DNA of 51,983 nt from JAWCNN01 sp038848005. GTDB taxonomy: Archaea; Thermoproteota; Bathyarchaeia; Bathyarchaeales; Bathycorpusculaceae. Each line of letters begins with the position of its first letter. Position 1 is the first letter of the stretch. Below the pieces are notes generated by a model. That model saw nothing but the letters and a program-made list of their open reading frames with translations. It had not been told where the DNA came from and did no database searches. The position numbers were made by a program, and so were the translations under genes. The DNA lies in the NCBI GenBank assembly GCA_038848005.1, contig JAWCNZ010000008.1:1-51983 (forward strand), read 5' to 3'. Below are positions 8,179-16,716 of this stretch, in pieces.

Positions 8179-9384
8179 TTAGCTCATGGTTTTTAGTGAT
8201 TCAGCATCTATTATTTCGACTTTTTCGAGGGTTTCTTTTATGGCTTCAGCCAAGTTCATTTTCTTTTCAATGGATTCCACAACTTCTAATTTTGCTTTTG
8301 TTGTTGGATGCTTCGCCAGAAAAAGCGAACAGCAGTCCTTGTACGGTGTTACGGAAATGTTGAATGTTCCAATTTGCTTGGCTAAATTAACAGTTTCATT
8401 CTTTTCGTAGGTTAACAATGGTCTAAGTATGGGAAACTCAGTTGCTCGGCTTATTACTGCCATGTTCTCTAAGGTTTGGGATGAAACTTGCGCTAGGTTT
8501 TCGCCTGTTCCCAACGCTTTTATGTCATATTTTTTGGCTATTTCCTCAGCTACTTTGACCATAAACCTCCTAAAAAGGACAAGCCTATACTTGATGGGTG
8601 CTTCAACCGCCTCAGCCTCAAAAGGGTAAAAAGGCGCAAAAAAGGTTTTTGAAACACCGCCGTACTGGGCTAAAACCCTCATTAACTCCAAAATTTTGCT
8701 GCATCGTTGCCTATCAAACTTTTCAAAGGCATGAAAATGCAGAAAGTCTATTTGGCATCCACGCTTCATCAGCAACCACGCCGCCACTGGCGAATCTAAC
8801 CCGCCAGAAAGCAAATGCAAAACTTTTCCGGAAACACCGACTGGTAAACCATACAATCCCCTAAACTTTTCGTCGAAAACATAGGCTTTTCCATTAACAA
8901 GCTCAACAAAAAATGTTTTCTGCGGTTCTTTCAAGTCTATTTTTGCATTGAATTTTTCGGCGAGGTAAGCGCCTAATTCACTGTTTACCTCAATAGACGT
9001 AAAAGGCAAAGCTTTATCCGCCCTTTTCGTTGAAACCTTCACTTTCAAGTTGGCTTCAACTCTAAAATTTTTGGTTAATAAACGCTTTATGGCGTTTATG
9101 TTAGCTTCTGTTGTAAATGCAAAGGCGAACCATGAAACTCCAAAAACCTTTTGGAGCGCTTCTCTAATTTTCGCTGTGTCCGACTTTTCTGAAAGTTCCA
9201 GTACTATTCTGCCTTGAACTTTCTTTACATTTTTGTATTCTAAACCATCAAGAGTTTTACGTATGTTTTCAATTAGTTTTCTTTCAAAGTATGGTCTATT
9301 CAAACCTTTAAGCCCAAGCTCGCCGTAGTGGATTAAAACACAGTCAAACAACGCCAAACACAACTGAAAACTACGATTAGACAA
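8179..9384 (-). CDS. thiI: tRNA 4-thiouridine synthase ThiI
   Basis: 401 residues from TTG 9384. Homologues normally start at FDCVLIHYGELGLKG, so TTG 9351 may be the true start. The N-terminal ferredoxin-like part and THUMP domain (about 30-180) precede the PP-loop ATPase motif LSGGLDSPVAAW near residue 192. The C-terminal motif YKDCCSLFLAKHPTTK carries the conserved cysteine pair of ThiI enzymes without a rhodanese domain. No rhodanese extension is present, as in many archaea. The enzyme adenylates U8 of tRNA and transfers sulfur. The gene follows the antiporter gene by 22 bp, so the two may be co-transcribed. Confidence 0.92.
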   Translation of the reverse strand: MSNRSFQLCLALFDCVLIHYGELGLKGLNRPYFERKLIENIRKTLDGLEYKNVKKVQGRIVLELSEKSDTAKIREALQKVFGVSWFAFAFTTEANINAIKRLLTKNFRVEANLKVKVSTKRADKALPFTSIEVNSELGAYLAEKFNAKIDLKEPQKTFFVELVNGKAYVFDEKFRGLYGLPVGVSGKVLHLLSGGLDSPVAAWLLMKRGCQIDFLHFHAFEKFDRQRCSKILELMRVLAQYGGVSKTFFAPFYPFEAEAVEAPIKYRLVLFRRFMVKVAEEIAKKYDIKALGTGENLAQVSSQTLENMAVISRATEFPILRPLLTYEKNETVNLAKQIGTFNISVTPYKDCCSLFLAKHPTTKAKLEVVESIEKKMNLAEAIKETLEKVEIIDAESLKTMS

Positions 9385-9406
9385 TTAAAAACTTTCACTT
9401 TCCATT

Positions 9407-10387
9407 TTAAGTTTTGTATCCGCCGAAGCTTACCACTAAAAATACGCAGTACATGAAAAGTAAAACGGTAGCTTCTCTCCAGCTTATTTTTTCGCTTGAA
9501 AGGAAATACCATAACATCAAGTTTGCCATTAAAGAGAAAACCACTAGGTTTGTGAAAGCTGCTATGTTAACAGTAAAAGATGCGCCTACTAAAGCTACGC
9601 CGAGAATTAACGTTGTATTTGTGAAGCAACTTCCCACAATGTTGCCTAAAGCCAGTTCCAAATGACCTTTCATAGCCGATTTTATGGTGTTTGCAAATTC
9701 CGGCACGCTTGTTCCAAAGGCAACGATTGTTGCGCCTAAAGCAACTTGGTGCACACCAAGCTTTTCTGCAATGTAAACGGCGGATTCCACTATAAAATTG
9801 GCGCTTGCCACCACTATAAGCGCGCCTAAAACCGCCAAAAAAACATAAACCTTCAATTTTGAATTTCCCTCTCTAAACGCTTCATTTTTTGTACGTTTGA
9901 CTCTTGCAAGTTTAAAGATGTAAAACACAAAAATTCCAATGAGAATTAATCCTATAAATCTGCTTGTATGTCCTATGTAAAGAAGTGTAAGCGGAACTAT
10001 TGAAGCAACGAAAATGCCAAAATAAAGAGTCCCAACTTCCTCCTTAACAAAGAGTGGCGTCATTTTTAAAAGGTCTGAGCTTTTCATGGACGCAATGAGG
10101 AAACCCGCGCCCAATATTAAACAAATATTCACAACGTTAGAGCCTAAAATGTTTCCGACGGCTAGTCCAATTCCCTCGCCTATTAACGCGGCGAAAACCG
10201 AAACGCTAAGTTCAGGTAACGTGGTGACTAAAGCCACTAGAATAAACCCAATAACTGTCTTTCCAAAACCGCTTATTTCCGAAACTTTAACTGCATTGTC
10301 AATTGTTAATTCGCTTGCCCTGTCAAGAATAACCAGTGAAGCCGCAAGAACAAGCACGTTGCCGATTAGTCCCAGCTCTTCGAACAA
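9407..10387 (-). CDS. CaCA-family sodium/calcium antiporter
   Basis: 326 residues from a TTG start at 10387, with about ten membrane segments. The two alpha-repeats of the CaCA superfamily are clear: the first with LVTTLPELSVSVFAAL and GNILGSNVVNICLILG, the second with AFGTSVPEFANTIKSA and GNIVGSCFTNTTLILG. The acidic residues in both PE motifs are the ion ligands. The protein should exchange Ca2+ for Na+ or H+ across the cytoplasmic membrane. It lies upstream of thiI on the same strand; a functional link is not obvious. Confidence 0.92.
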   Translation of the reverse strand: MFEELGLIGNVLVLAASLVILDRASELTIDNAVKVSEISGFGKTVIGFILVALVTTLPELSVSVFAALIGEGIGLAVGNILGSNVVNICLILGAGFLIASMKSSDLLKMTPLFVKEEVGTLYFGIFVASIVPLTLLYIGHTSRFIGLILIGIFVFYIFKLARVKRTKNEAFREGNSKLKVYVFLAVLGALIVVASANFIVESAVYIAEKLGVHQVALGATIVAFGTSVPEFANTIKSAMKGHLELALGNIVGSCFTNTTLILGVALVGASFTVNIAAFTNLVVFSLMANLMLWYFLSSEKISWREATVLLFMYCVFLVVSFGGYKT

Positions 10388-10505
10388 GGCTAACCCCTTC
10401 TCTTCTGCTTAATCAAAATTAAAGGCGCATTAAAACATTTTCTTTACGTAGCCAACATAATAAAGAGAATAAATTAAAATTGTCCATTCTAACATAAGCT
10501 TAATC

Positions 10506-11342
10506 ATGACGCCATATGAAATAATATTCCTTGGAACCGGCGGTGGAAGGTTCACAACAATTACACAGAAGAGGCGAACGGCTGGAACACGCATAATAAG
10601 CGAAGGGTTAAACCTCCACTTAGACCCTGGACCTGGAGCGCTTGTGTACTCCATCAGCGAAGGCTTAGACCCGCAGAAGCTTAACGCCGTTTTTGTTTCG
10701 CATTCGCATCCAGACCATTACACGGACGCTGAAGTTCTAATTGAAGCTATGACTAAGGGCATGACACGTAAACATGGAGTTTTAGCGGCTGCCAAAAGCG
10801 TTTTAAGCGGAAACGCCGTCTGCGAACCTTCAATTTCCACTTATCATCAGCAAATGCCCGAACAAGTGAGTGAAGCAACACCGAATATGAGATTTCAAGT
10901 GGGCAACGTCAACGTTACAGTGACTGAAGCGAGACACACAGACCCAGATGCCGTGGGCTTCAGATTTGAAACTGGGAATTTTGGCGATTTCGCCTACACA
11001 AGCGACACAGAATACTTTGAGGGAATAGGCAAATACTACAAAGGCGTAAGGCTTCTAGTGTTATGTGTTATGCGACCCGCTGGAAAGCCTTGGACTGGGC
11101 ATATGACGACGGACGACGCCATAAAAATAGTTGAGGAATCCCATCCCGAACTGGTTGTTTTGACACATTTGGGAATGCAAATGATATTTAGGGGACCAGC
11201 AAACGAAGCAAAACTTATTGAGGAGAAAACTGGAGTTTCGGCTGTTGCCGCTGTTGACGGAATGCGTATACTTTTCGGAGAAAAAATAACTGTGCAAGCT
11301 GGCGATAAGAAAACTGCGCATAGACTGGACAAGTTCTTCTAA
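10506..11342 (+). CDS. MBL-fold metallohydrolase
   Basis: 278 residues with the metallo-beta-lactamase fold. The main metal motif is VSHSHPDHYTD near residue 67; later ligands are in TEARHTDPD, FAYTSDTEYF and VLTHLG. The N-terminal FLGTGGGRF strand is typical of RNase Z / CPSF-like and PqqB-like members. The substrate cannot be told from sequence. A TATA-like ATAAATTAAA (about 10470-10479) lies about 26 bp before the start region, giving a leader of only a few bases. Confidence 0.87.
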   Translation: MTPYEIIFLGTGGGRFTTITQKRRTAGTRIISEGLNLHLDPGPGALVYSISEGLDPQKLNAVFVSHSHPDHYTDAEVLIEAMTKGMTRKHGVLAAAKSVLSGNAVCEPSISTYHQQMPEQVSEATPNMRFQVGNVNVTVTEARHTDPDAVGFRFETGNFGDFAYTSDTEYFEGIGKYYKGVRLLVLCVMRPAGKPWTGHMTTDDAIKIVEESHPELVVLTHLGMQMIFRGPANEAKLIEEKTGVSAVAAVDGMRILFGEKITVQAGDKKTAHRLDKFF

Positions 11343-11344
11343 TG

Positions 11345-11352
11345 TTTATATA
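11345..11352 (+). promoter_or_regulatory. TATA element of the UMP kinase gene
   Basis: TTTATATA is centred about 27 bp before ATG 11376. This favours a leaderless start at 11376 over ATG 11364. Confidence 0.5.
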
Positions 11353-11375
11353 CTGCTGTATGAATGAAAAGGGTT

Positions 11376-12050
11376 ATGCGTGTTGTTATAAGGATTGGCG
11401 GTTCAGTTATTGCTTCGCCAGTAAACCCAAACCTAATAGGCAGTTATGTGGAATTGCTAAAAAAGTTGAAGATGCAAGGGCATGAGGTAGCTGTTGTTGT
11501 AGGCGGCGGCGCCCCAGCAAGAGAATTCATCGCAGTTGCAAAAAGTTTAGGCTTAAATGAAAAAGCCCAAGACGAAATTGCAATTGCAGTTTCAAGAATT
11601 TTCGCCCAACTTTTCAAAGAAAAACTTGACGTTTTAAGCTGTCCGTCTATTCCATTAACAGTTGAAGAAGCCGCAAAATGCTTCGGTGAGGGACACATTC
11701 TCGTTATGGGCGGTTTAAAACCTGGAATGACCACCGATGCAGTTGCCGCTTTAATCGCTGAAAAAGTAAAAGCTGAACTGCTTGTTAAAGCTACCGACCA
11801 AGAAGGCGTTTACACAAAAGATCCCAAAAAATATGCAGACGCTGAAAAACTTGAACGTTTACGCTATGAGGATTTAACGAGTATTCTTGCTGAAAACAAG
11901 CATAAGGCGGGAATACACCAAATTATAGATCCAGAAGCAATAAAAATTTTGAAGCGCGCAAGGATCAAAATTGTTGTTGTTAACGGTTTTAAACCTGAAA
12001 ATGTTTTGTTAGCCATTAAAGGCGAACACGTAGGGACAATAATTGAATAG
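11376..12050 (+). CDS. pyrH: UMP kinase (archaeal PyrH type)
   Basis: 224 residues from ATG 11376 (228 from ATG 11364). The amino-acid-kinase fold is clear: RVVIRIGGSVI at the N-terminus, the VVGGGAPAREF phosphate loop, LVMGGLKPGMTTDAVAAL and KATDQEGVYTKDP. The short N-terminus and GG loop match the archaeal UMP kinase subfamily, which forms hexamers and phosphorylates UMP to UDP. The TATA position supports the shorter start, which is also where family members begin. The gene follows the MBL gene but has its own promoter. Confidence 0.93.
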   Translation: MRVVIRIGGSVIASPVNPNLIGSYVELLKKLKMQGHEVAVVVGGGAPAREFIAVAKSLGLNEKAQDEIAIAVSRIFAQLFKEKLDVLSCPSIPLTVEEAAKCFGEGHILVMGGLKPGMTTDAVAALIAEKVKAELLVKATDQEGVYTKDPKKYADAEKLERLRYEDLTSILAENKHKAGIHQIIDPEAIKILKRARIKIVVVNGFKPENVLLAIKGEHVGTIIE

Positions 12051-12102
12051 GAATGGTGAAACCTTTTATAATTTGTAGTGGTAATTTTGATGGGTAACCG
12101 CA

Positions 12103-12555
12103 ATGCAAAAAGAGCATAGAAACAAGCTTGTGAAAAATTTGGCGGTGGGCAGCTTTGCACTCATTATTTGTTTTGTCCTTGTGTACTGGTTTGTTACGTC
12201 GCTTCCCCAATTTTCCGCAGGTAAAAATACGGCAACTACGACAACGGCGACCACAACAACTGCAACTACAACCACGGCGACAGCAACGGCAACGACTACA
12301 CTAGCCAACTTCACCATAGCTGTGGAATCTAACACAACTTGGAGTGGAAATTACACTGCACCAGAAGAGGGTTTTAGAGCTATTGGTGGTTTCACAAACC
12401 AAACCATAACCTTTATTGGTTCGGCATGTAACGTACGCGTGCAGAAACAGACCGCTGAAGGGTTTTTGCGTGTCAAAATTTATGTAAATGACGTTTTAGA
12501 GTTTGAAGACGAAACCGCCAATCCCTATGGGGCAATCACTGCTTCAGTGCCTTAA
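12103..12555 (+). CDS. Membrane-anchored secreted protein with Thr/Ala-rich stalk
   Basis: 150 residues. A basic N-terminus and a hydrophobic segment (about 13-33) are followed by a low-complexity stalk of Thr and Ala (about 42-66), then a small extracellular domain with several NxT/S sequons, including NTTW and NYTA. The stalk is probably heavily O-glycosylated. I recognise no enzymatic motif; the globular part is short, beta-rich and unknown. The gene lies between pyrH and the PadR-controlled exporter with no overlap with either. Confidence 0.65.
   Translation: MQKEHRNKLVKNLAVGSFALIICFVLVYWFVTSLPQFSAGKNTATTTTATTTTATTTTATATATTTLANFTIAVESNTTWSGNYTAPEEGFRAIGGFTNQTITFIGSACNVRVQKQTAEGFLRVKIYVNDVLEFEDETANPYGAITASVP
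12229..12300 (+). repeat. Low-complexity ACN-rich tract coding a Thr/Ala stalk
   Basis: Imperfect triplet repeats of ACA/ACG/ACT with GCA/GCG encode a run of threonine and alanine inside the secreted protein. Such tracts change length easily by slippage. Confidence 0.8.
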
Positions 12556-12591
12556 CCATGTTTCTGGAAATGCGAAATGCTTAAATATCGG

Positions 12592-12617
12592 TGTTGATAT
12601 CAATGTTGACATCAATG
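12592..12617. promoter_or_regulatory. Tandem palindromic operator before the PadR gene
   Basis: Two 12-bp direct repeats, GTTGATATCAAT and GTTGACATCAAT, stand head to tail. The first contains the perfect palindrome TTGATATCAA and the second the near-palindrome TTGACATCAA. They lie just after a TATA-like TTAAATATC (about 12581-12589) and cover the predicted transcription start, the classic place for an archaeal repressor. The likely binder is the PadR protein encoded 10 bp downstream. Confidence 0.7.
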
Positions 12618-12626
12618 GTGATTTAA

Positions 12627-13199
12627 ATGTTTGATTATCCTCCTCCACCTCCTCCGCCGTTCCGCCACTGGTTGAAGCATATGGCAGCCGTTCCAAAAGG
12701 GTTTCTACGCTACCAAGTTCTTGAACTCCTAAACGAGAAGCCCCTTTCAGGCTCTGAAATAATGAGTGAAATTGAAAAGAAGACAAATGGATGTTGGAAG
12801 CCTAGTCCAGGCTCTGTTTATCCTCTTTTGGCTTGGCTTCAAGATAACGGCTATATCCGTGAAGTGCCAACTGCGGAGGCTGGAATAAAACGGTACACGC
12901 TTACGGATAAGGGCAAACAGCTTCTTGAGGAACAGCGAAAAATTCAAACGCAGTTTGGAGAGAAAGCAAAGTTTTTCGCTCCGCCGTTTTTCGGCATGTT
13001 GTGGTGTGGGCTTCCAGATGAGAAGGCTGCTGAACTGCGGAAATCTTCCCTAAGGCTTATCAAAGCTTTTGCCAGCATCGGCATAACTGCAAGCGAAAAG
13101 TTTTCAGAAAAAGTTTTTGAGGAAACCATAAAAGTTCTAAGTGAAGCCGCTGACAAACTTGAGGAGATAAACAAGCGGTTGAGGGCTGAATCGCAATGA
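12627..13199 (+). CDS. PadR-family transcriptional regulator
   Basis: 190 residues. A short proline run (seven prolines near residue 5) precedes the PadR winged helix (about 20-105), which shows LRYQVLELLNEKPLSGSEIM, PSPGSVYPLLAWLQDNGYI and a wing ending YTLTDKGKQLL. The C-terminal half is helical, as in PadR dimerisation domains. It is the first gene of an operon with an ABC exporter; the stop overlaps the next start (ATGA). PadR proteins often repress drug exporters and themselves, and the tandem palindrome at its promoter fits autoregulation. Confidence 0.9.
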   Translation: MFDYPPPPPPPFRHWLKHMAAVPKGFLRYQVLELLNEKPLSGSEIMSEIEKKTNGCWKPSPGSVYPLLAWLQDNGYIREVPTAEAGIKRYTLTDKGKQLLEEQRKIQTQFGEKAKFFAPPFFGMLWCGLPDEKAAELRKSSLRLIKAFASIGITASEKFSEKVFEETIKVLSEAADKLEEINKRLRAESQ

Positions 13200-14200
13200 G
13201 TGAAAACGTAATTGTGGCTGAAGGACTAACAAAAGTCTTCAACAAAAGCCTAGTGGCGGTTGACCATGTAAACTTCAGCGTTAAAGACGGCGAAATCTTC
13301 GGCTTTTTAGGTCCAAACGGCGCTGGAAAAACAACAACAATCAACATGTTAATAACTCTTTTAAAGCCCACAGAAGGCAAAGCTTCAGTTTTGGGATACG
13401 ACATTATAAAACAGGCAAGGGAAGTTAGAAAAGTTATAGGCGTTGTGCCGCAGGAGTACACCGCCGACGAGGATTTAACCGGCATTGAAAACATAATTTT
13501 ATGCGCAGACTTGTACGGGATACCACGTGAAATTGCCAAAAAACGCGCCGCTGAGCTTCTGGAGCTTGTTGAACTTACAGCCTTCAAAGATAAAAAGGTT
13601 GAAACCTATTCCGGCGGGATGCGCCGCAGACTTGAGCTTGCATGCGGCTTAATAAACCGTCCAAAAGTGCTTTTCTTGGATGAGCCGACTTTGGGCTTGG
13701 ATGTACAGACGAGAACTGCAACTTGGGATTATATTAGGCGGTTAAAGAAGGAGTATGGCATGACCTTGTTTATGACGACGCATTATTTGGAGGAGGCTGA
13801 TGTCCTCTGCGACCGTATAGCCATAATTGACCATGGAAAAATTGTTGTGATGGGTTCTCCAGCCGAGTTGAAGAACAATTTAGGCGGCGACATAATCACC
13901 ATAAGCATTCAAGGAAGCGCCGACATAACCGCACTTCTAAAAAAAGTTGACAACGTGGAAGAAGTGAAAAAACAAGATGACACATACTTTATTAAGGCTA
14001 GAGACGGTGAGTCCACAGCACCCCTAATAATCGAAACTTTAAGAAGCGAAGGACACGTTGTAAAGCGGCTTTCACTTACAAAGCCAACGTTAAACGAGGT
14101 TTATTTGGATTACACTGGCAAATCGATGCGCGATGCGGAAGAATCCGTAGAAAACTTTAGGGCGCAGAGAATGGCGTTAAAGAGGGCGAGAGCAAGATGA
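13196..14200 (+). CDS. ABC exporter ATPase (DrrA-like)
   Basis: 334 residues. Walker A is GPNGAGKTTT near residue 40, the Q-loop is VVPQEYTADEDL, the signature is YSGGMRRRLELA, Walker B is VLFLDEPTLGLD, and the switch histidine is in TTHYLEEAD. The C-terminal extension (about 225-320) is typical of the DrrA/NatA subfamily, which works with ABC-2 permeases. It overlaps both the PadR gene and the permease gene by four bases, a tightly coupled operon. The substrate is unknown; drugs, lipids or Na+ are the usual cargo. Confidence 0.92.
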   Translation: MSENVIVAEGLTKVFNKSLVAVDHVNFSVKDGEIFGFLGPNGAGKTTTINMLITLLKPTEGKASVLGYDIIKQAREVRKVIGVVPQEYTADEDLTGIENIILCADLYGIPREIAKKRAAELLELVELTAFKDKKVETYSGGMRRRLELACGLINRPKVLFLDEPTLGLDVQTRTATWDYIRRLKKEYGMTLFMTTHYLEEADVLCDRIAIIDHGKIVVMGSPAELKNNLGGDIITISIQGSADITALLKKVDNVEEVKKQDDTYFIKARDGESTAPLIIETLRSEGHVVKRLSLTKPTLNEVYLDYTGKSMRDAEESVENFRAQRMALKRARAR

Positions 14201-15105
14201 GCAAGGGTGAGATAAACAAAACAAACGAGTACCGCCCAAATTTTGTACGTGGCTTATGGGCTTTAACCGTTCGTGAACTTAAAAAATGGCTGAAAGAACC
14301 CATAATCCTTTTCATGGCTGTACTTCAACCAATAATTTGGATGGGCTTGTTCGGAAAATCCATGGATTTAAGCAAAATGTTTTCAAACAGCAAAGTGGAC
14401 GCCATACCAGGCATAGCCATCCCACCCGAACAGCTCCAGCAAATGCTTGCGCAAATCGGTCCAAACATAATGAAAAACGTTTTCGGAGTTGAAGACTATT
14501 TTAGTTACATGTCTGTGGGCATGATATCCTTCATCGTCATGTTCACAACTATGTTCAGCGGCATGTCCATGGTTTGGGATAGACGTTTGGGCTTTCTTGA
14601 CAAGGTGCTTAGCACTCCAGTTTCAAGAAGCACCATAATATTTTCGAAGGTTTTGAATGCAGCTTTTAGGGCGATGTTTCAAGCCACCATAGTATTAATA
14701 CTTGCAAAAATTTTTGGCTTACGCCTAAGCGAAACCTTCTCTCCGCTTAACATTTTAGGCGTTTACGCGGCAGTATTCATGCTCAGCGTGGGGTTATCAT
14801 CAATTTTCCTTGCGCTTGCCCTACGCTCAACAAGACACGAAACTCAAATGGCAATTGTAAATTTGATTAATATGCCATTAATGTTTGCAAGCAACACCTT
14901 CTACCCAATAAACATGATGCCCGAGTGGATACAAGCAATAGCACGTGTAAACCCAATAAGCTATTTAACAGACGCCATAAGACAGTTGACGGTGCTGCCA
15001 CTGGATGTTTCGGCTTTAATGCTTGACTTTGCAGTTTTGGGCTTGTTTGCGGCTGTGTTCTCTTCAATAGGCATAATGCTCTCATGGAGATACCTAACAA
15101 AATAA
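14197..15105 (+). CDS. ABC-2 type permease (DrrB-like)
   Basis: 302 residues with six membrane segments and an N-terminal elbow helix (LWALTVRELKKWLKEPI). A long loop after the first segment (about 60-105) lies outside. The conserved ABC-2 region with MSMVWDRRLGFLDKVLSTPVSR and the later NTFYPINMMPEWIQ stretch is clear. It forms a heteromeric exporter with the preceding ATPase. It is the last gene of the PadR operon; the next gene is convergent. Confidence 0.9.
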   Translation: MSKGEINKTNEYRPNFVRGLWALTVRELKKWLKEPIILFMAVLQPIIWMGLFGKSMDLSKMFSNSKVDAIPGIAIPPEQLQQMLAQIGPNIMKNVFGVEDYFSYMSVGMISFIVMFTTMFSGMSMVWDRRLGFLDKVLSTPVSRSTIIFSKVLNAAFRAMFQATIVLILAKIFGLRLSETFSPLNILGVYAAVFMLSVGLSSIFLALALRSTRHETQMAIVNLINMPLMFASNTFYPINMMPEWIQAIARVNPISYLTDAIRQLTVLPLDVSALMLDFAVLGLFAAVFSSIGIMLSWRYLTK

Positions 15106-15141
15106 GCTGAAATATGTAGAAAAAGCGGGTTTTTTGGATGG

Positions 15142-15994
15142 TTATTGTTTTTGCTTTTTATGTTTGAAACGTTTGACATAGATGGTTGTGACTGTTATGA
15201 CTATTAGTGTTGTTGAGGCTAAGCCAATGTATTGAGCCAACAGCCCAATCTTGTCAACTGGAACGATATAACCACCAACACTCCCCATGCCACCTGTAAT
15301 CCGTACCTCTAGGCTTTGAGACCAACCACTCCAACGTCCAGTTGAGTCATAAGCTGATACACGCACATAGTAGATTCCGGCTGGTGTGCGCATGACAACG
15401 CTTGGTTTTGCGTTGTAGGAATTGTGAGCTGCTTCGGTTGGTCCGGAATACCATGGCCACAGCAAGTAATTTGGGCCGTCAAATGTCTCGTTCCAGTTAA
15501 CGTAAGAATCTACGTAGTTGGCTTCAACATCATATCTTACGCCTAGGTTATCCCAAGACCAGCCGTAACTAACTGTAACTCCAGCGCCTCCTCGCTCGAA
15601 ATTAAAGTACCATCCGTAACATTTATCGTTTGAATAACACTGATTCTGCCGACTTCCAGTATTGGTGGTTTGATTGGACTGTCTTCTTCAAGCACTCCCA
15701 CTATAACAAGTTTTGCTCCTCTCTTTAAAGCGCTGATCGCCTTGCATATGTTGGTTTTATTTTCTGCGAAATTATTGCAATATCTGCTTCGCCAACGGCA
15801 TCCATCCCATTCTTGATTTCCACGTCCAAGTCTTCGGCAATTAAAGACGCTAACTTATTTGTATCCTCACCGTCAACCACAACTACCACAGCTTTTTGAG
15901 GGTTTCCAGATGTAGCTTGACATCCGACGTTGCCTTCCAACAAAATTACCATCATAATTGCCACTGCAATCTTGATAAAATTAACCGCTTTCAA
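15142..15994 (-). pseudogene. Secreted C-terminally anchored protein broken by two frameshifts
   Basis: The reading starts at ATG 15994 with a signal peptide (MKAVNFIKIAVAIMMVILL) and runs 89 codons. About 15768 the frame shifts: DIAIIS continues as AENKTNICKAISALKRGAKL in the next frame. About 15605 it shifts again to the frame of YFNFERGGAGVTVSYGWSW, and then runs to the end at 15142. Both changes equal one missing base. The end carries VGGYIVPVDKIGLLAQYIG, a membrane segment and a KKQKQ tail, the same anchor as in the 19017-20624 reading. A restored protein would have about 284 residues. It overlaps the upstream gene by 14 bases. It may be a true pseudogene or reflect assembly errors in A/T runs. 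Confidence 0.65.
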
Positions 15995-16550
15995 TGGCGT
16001 TTTCCTCCTTTACCTTTTCCTTGTTCTTGCGCTTCTTTAACACTGCCAATCCGAAAACTAAGCCTGTCGCCACTGCTATTTCGATGATTCCTAAAAGCCA
16101 CGGAAAAACAATTGCTATTCTCGTTTCTACCGTCTTTTTCATAAGTATTAGAGGTCCAATGGTTTCTTCTACTACCTCATTGTTTGTGAGGAATACGTAA
16201 AGTTTTTCTGCTTTTATGCTCGTTGTCACTTCATTGCCTTCTTTTTCTTCGAACACTTTAGGTTTTATTGTGGCACTCCACCATCCATCGTTAGCGTCTC
16301 CTTCAGTTAGGCTTAAGGTGGCATTAACAAGTTTCTCTTCATAGTTAATGTAGGAGAGAACAACGTTTTCAACAGGAGTTTCCGACTTTATTCCAAAACT
16401 GACCTTTGCAGTTCCATTAACCACCGTGAAATCTTTTATGTGGAAACCGATGATTTCCACATTGTTACTTGCGTTTGCTGTTGCTTGCCACACCGGCATA
16501 AACATTACCGCCATAAAAACCATAAATAACAACATATAAGCCCCTTTCAT
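15981..16550 (-). CDS. Secreted protein with C-terminal membrane anchor
   Basis: About 189 residues from ATG 16550, chosen because GGAGGA lies six bases upstream; starts at 16556 and 16592 are also possible. A signal peptide (about 1-28) is followed by an extracellular beta-rich domain, then a membrane segment near residues 145-170 (IAIVFPWLLGIIEIAVATG) and a charged cytoplasmic tail of KKRKNKEKVKEE type. No known domain is recognised. Its end overlaps the start of the frameshifted secreted gene, so the two formed one operon. Confidence 0.6.
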   Translation of the reverse strand: MKGAYMLLFMVFMAVMFMPVWQATANASNNVEIIGFHIKDFTVVNGTAKVSFGIKSETPVENVVLSYINYEEKLVNATLSLTEGDANDGWWSATIKPKVFEEKEGNEVTTSIKAEKLYVFLTNNEVVEETIGPLILMKKTVETRIAIVFPWLLGIIEIAVATGLVFGLAVLKKRKNKEKVKEENAIESG

Positions 16551-16716
16551 CCTCATTCCTCCTTGTTCATGTTTTTCTTTTCGCCTTTTCATTAAGAGTT
16601 AGTGTAGCACGCCTCCAAAATATTTTGGTACTTTTGAATTTATGTTTTATGGCAAAATCTTAGAATGGCGTGTTTCCCCCATAGTTTCTATGTCTGAGGC
16701 TTTAACCTTCATCTTG

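Noticed and set aside
12066..12335. Minus-strand frame with long valine/alanine runs
   Set aside because: It is the mirror of the Thr/Ala repeat in the secreted protein gene, not a real membrane protein.
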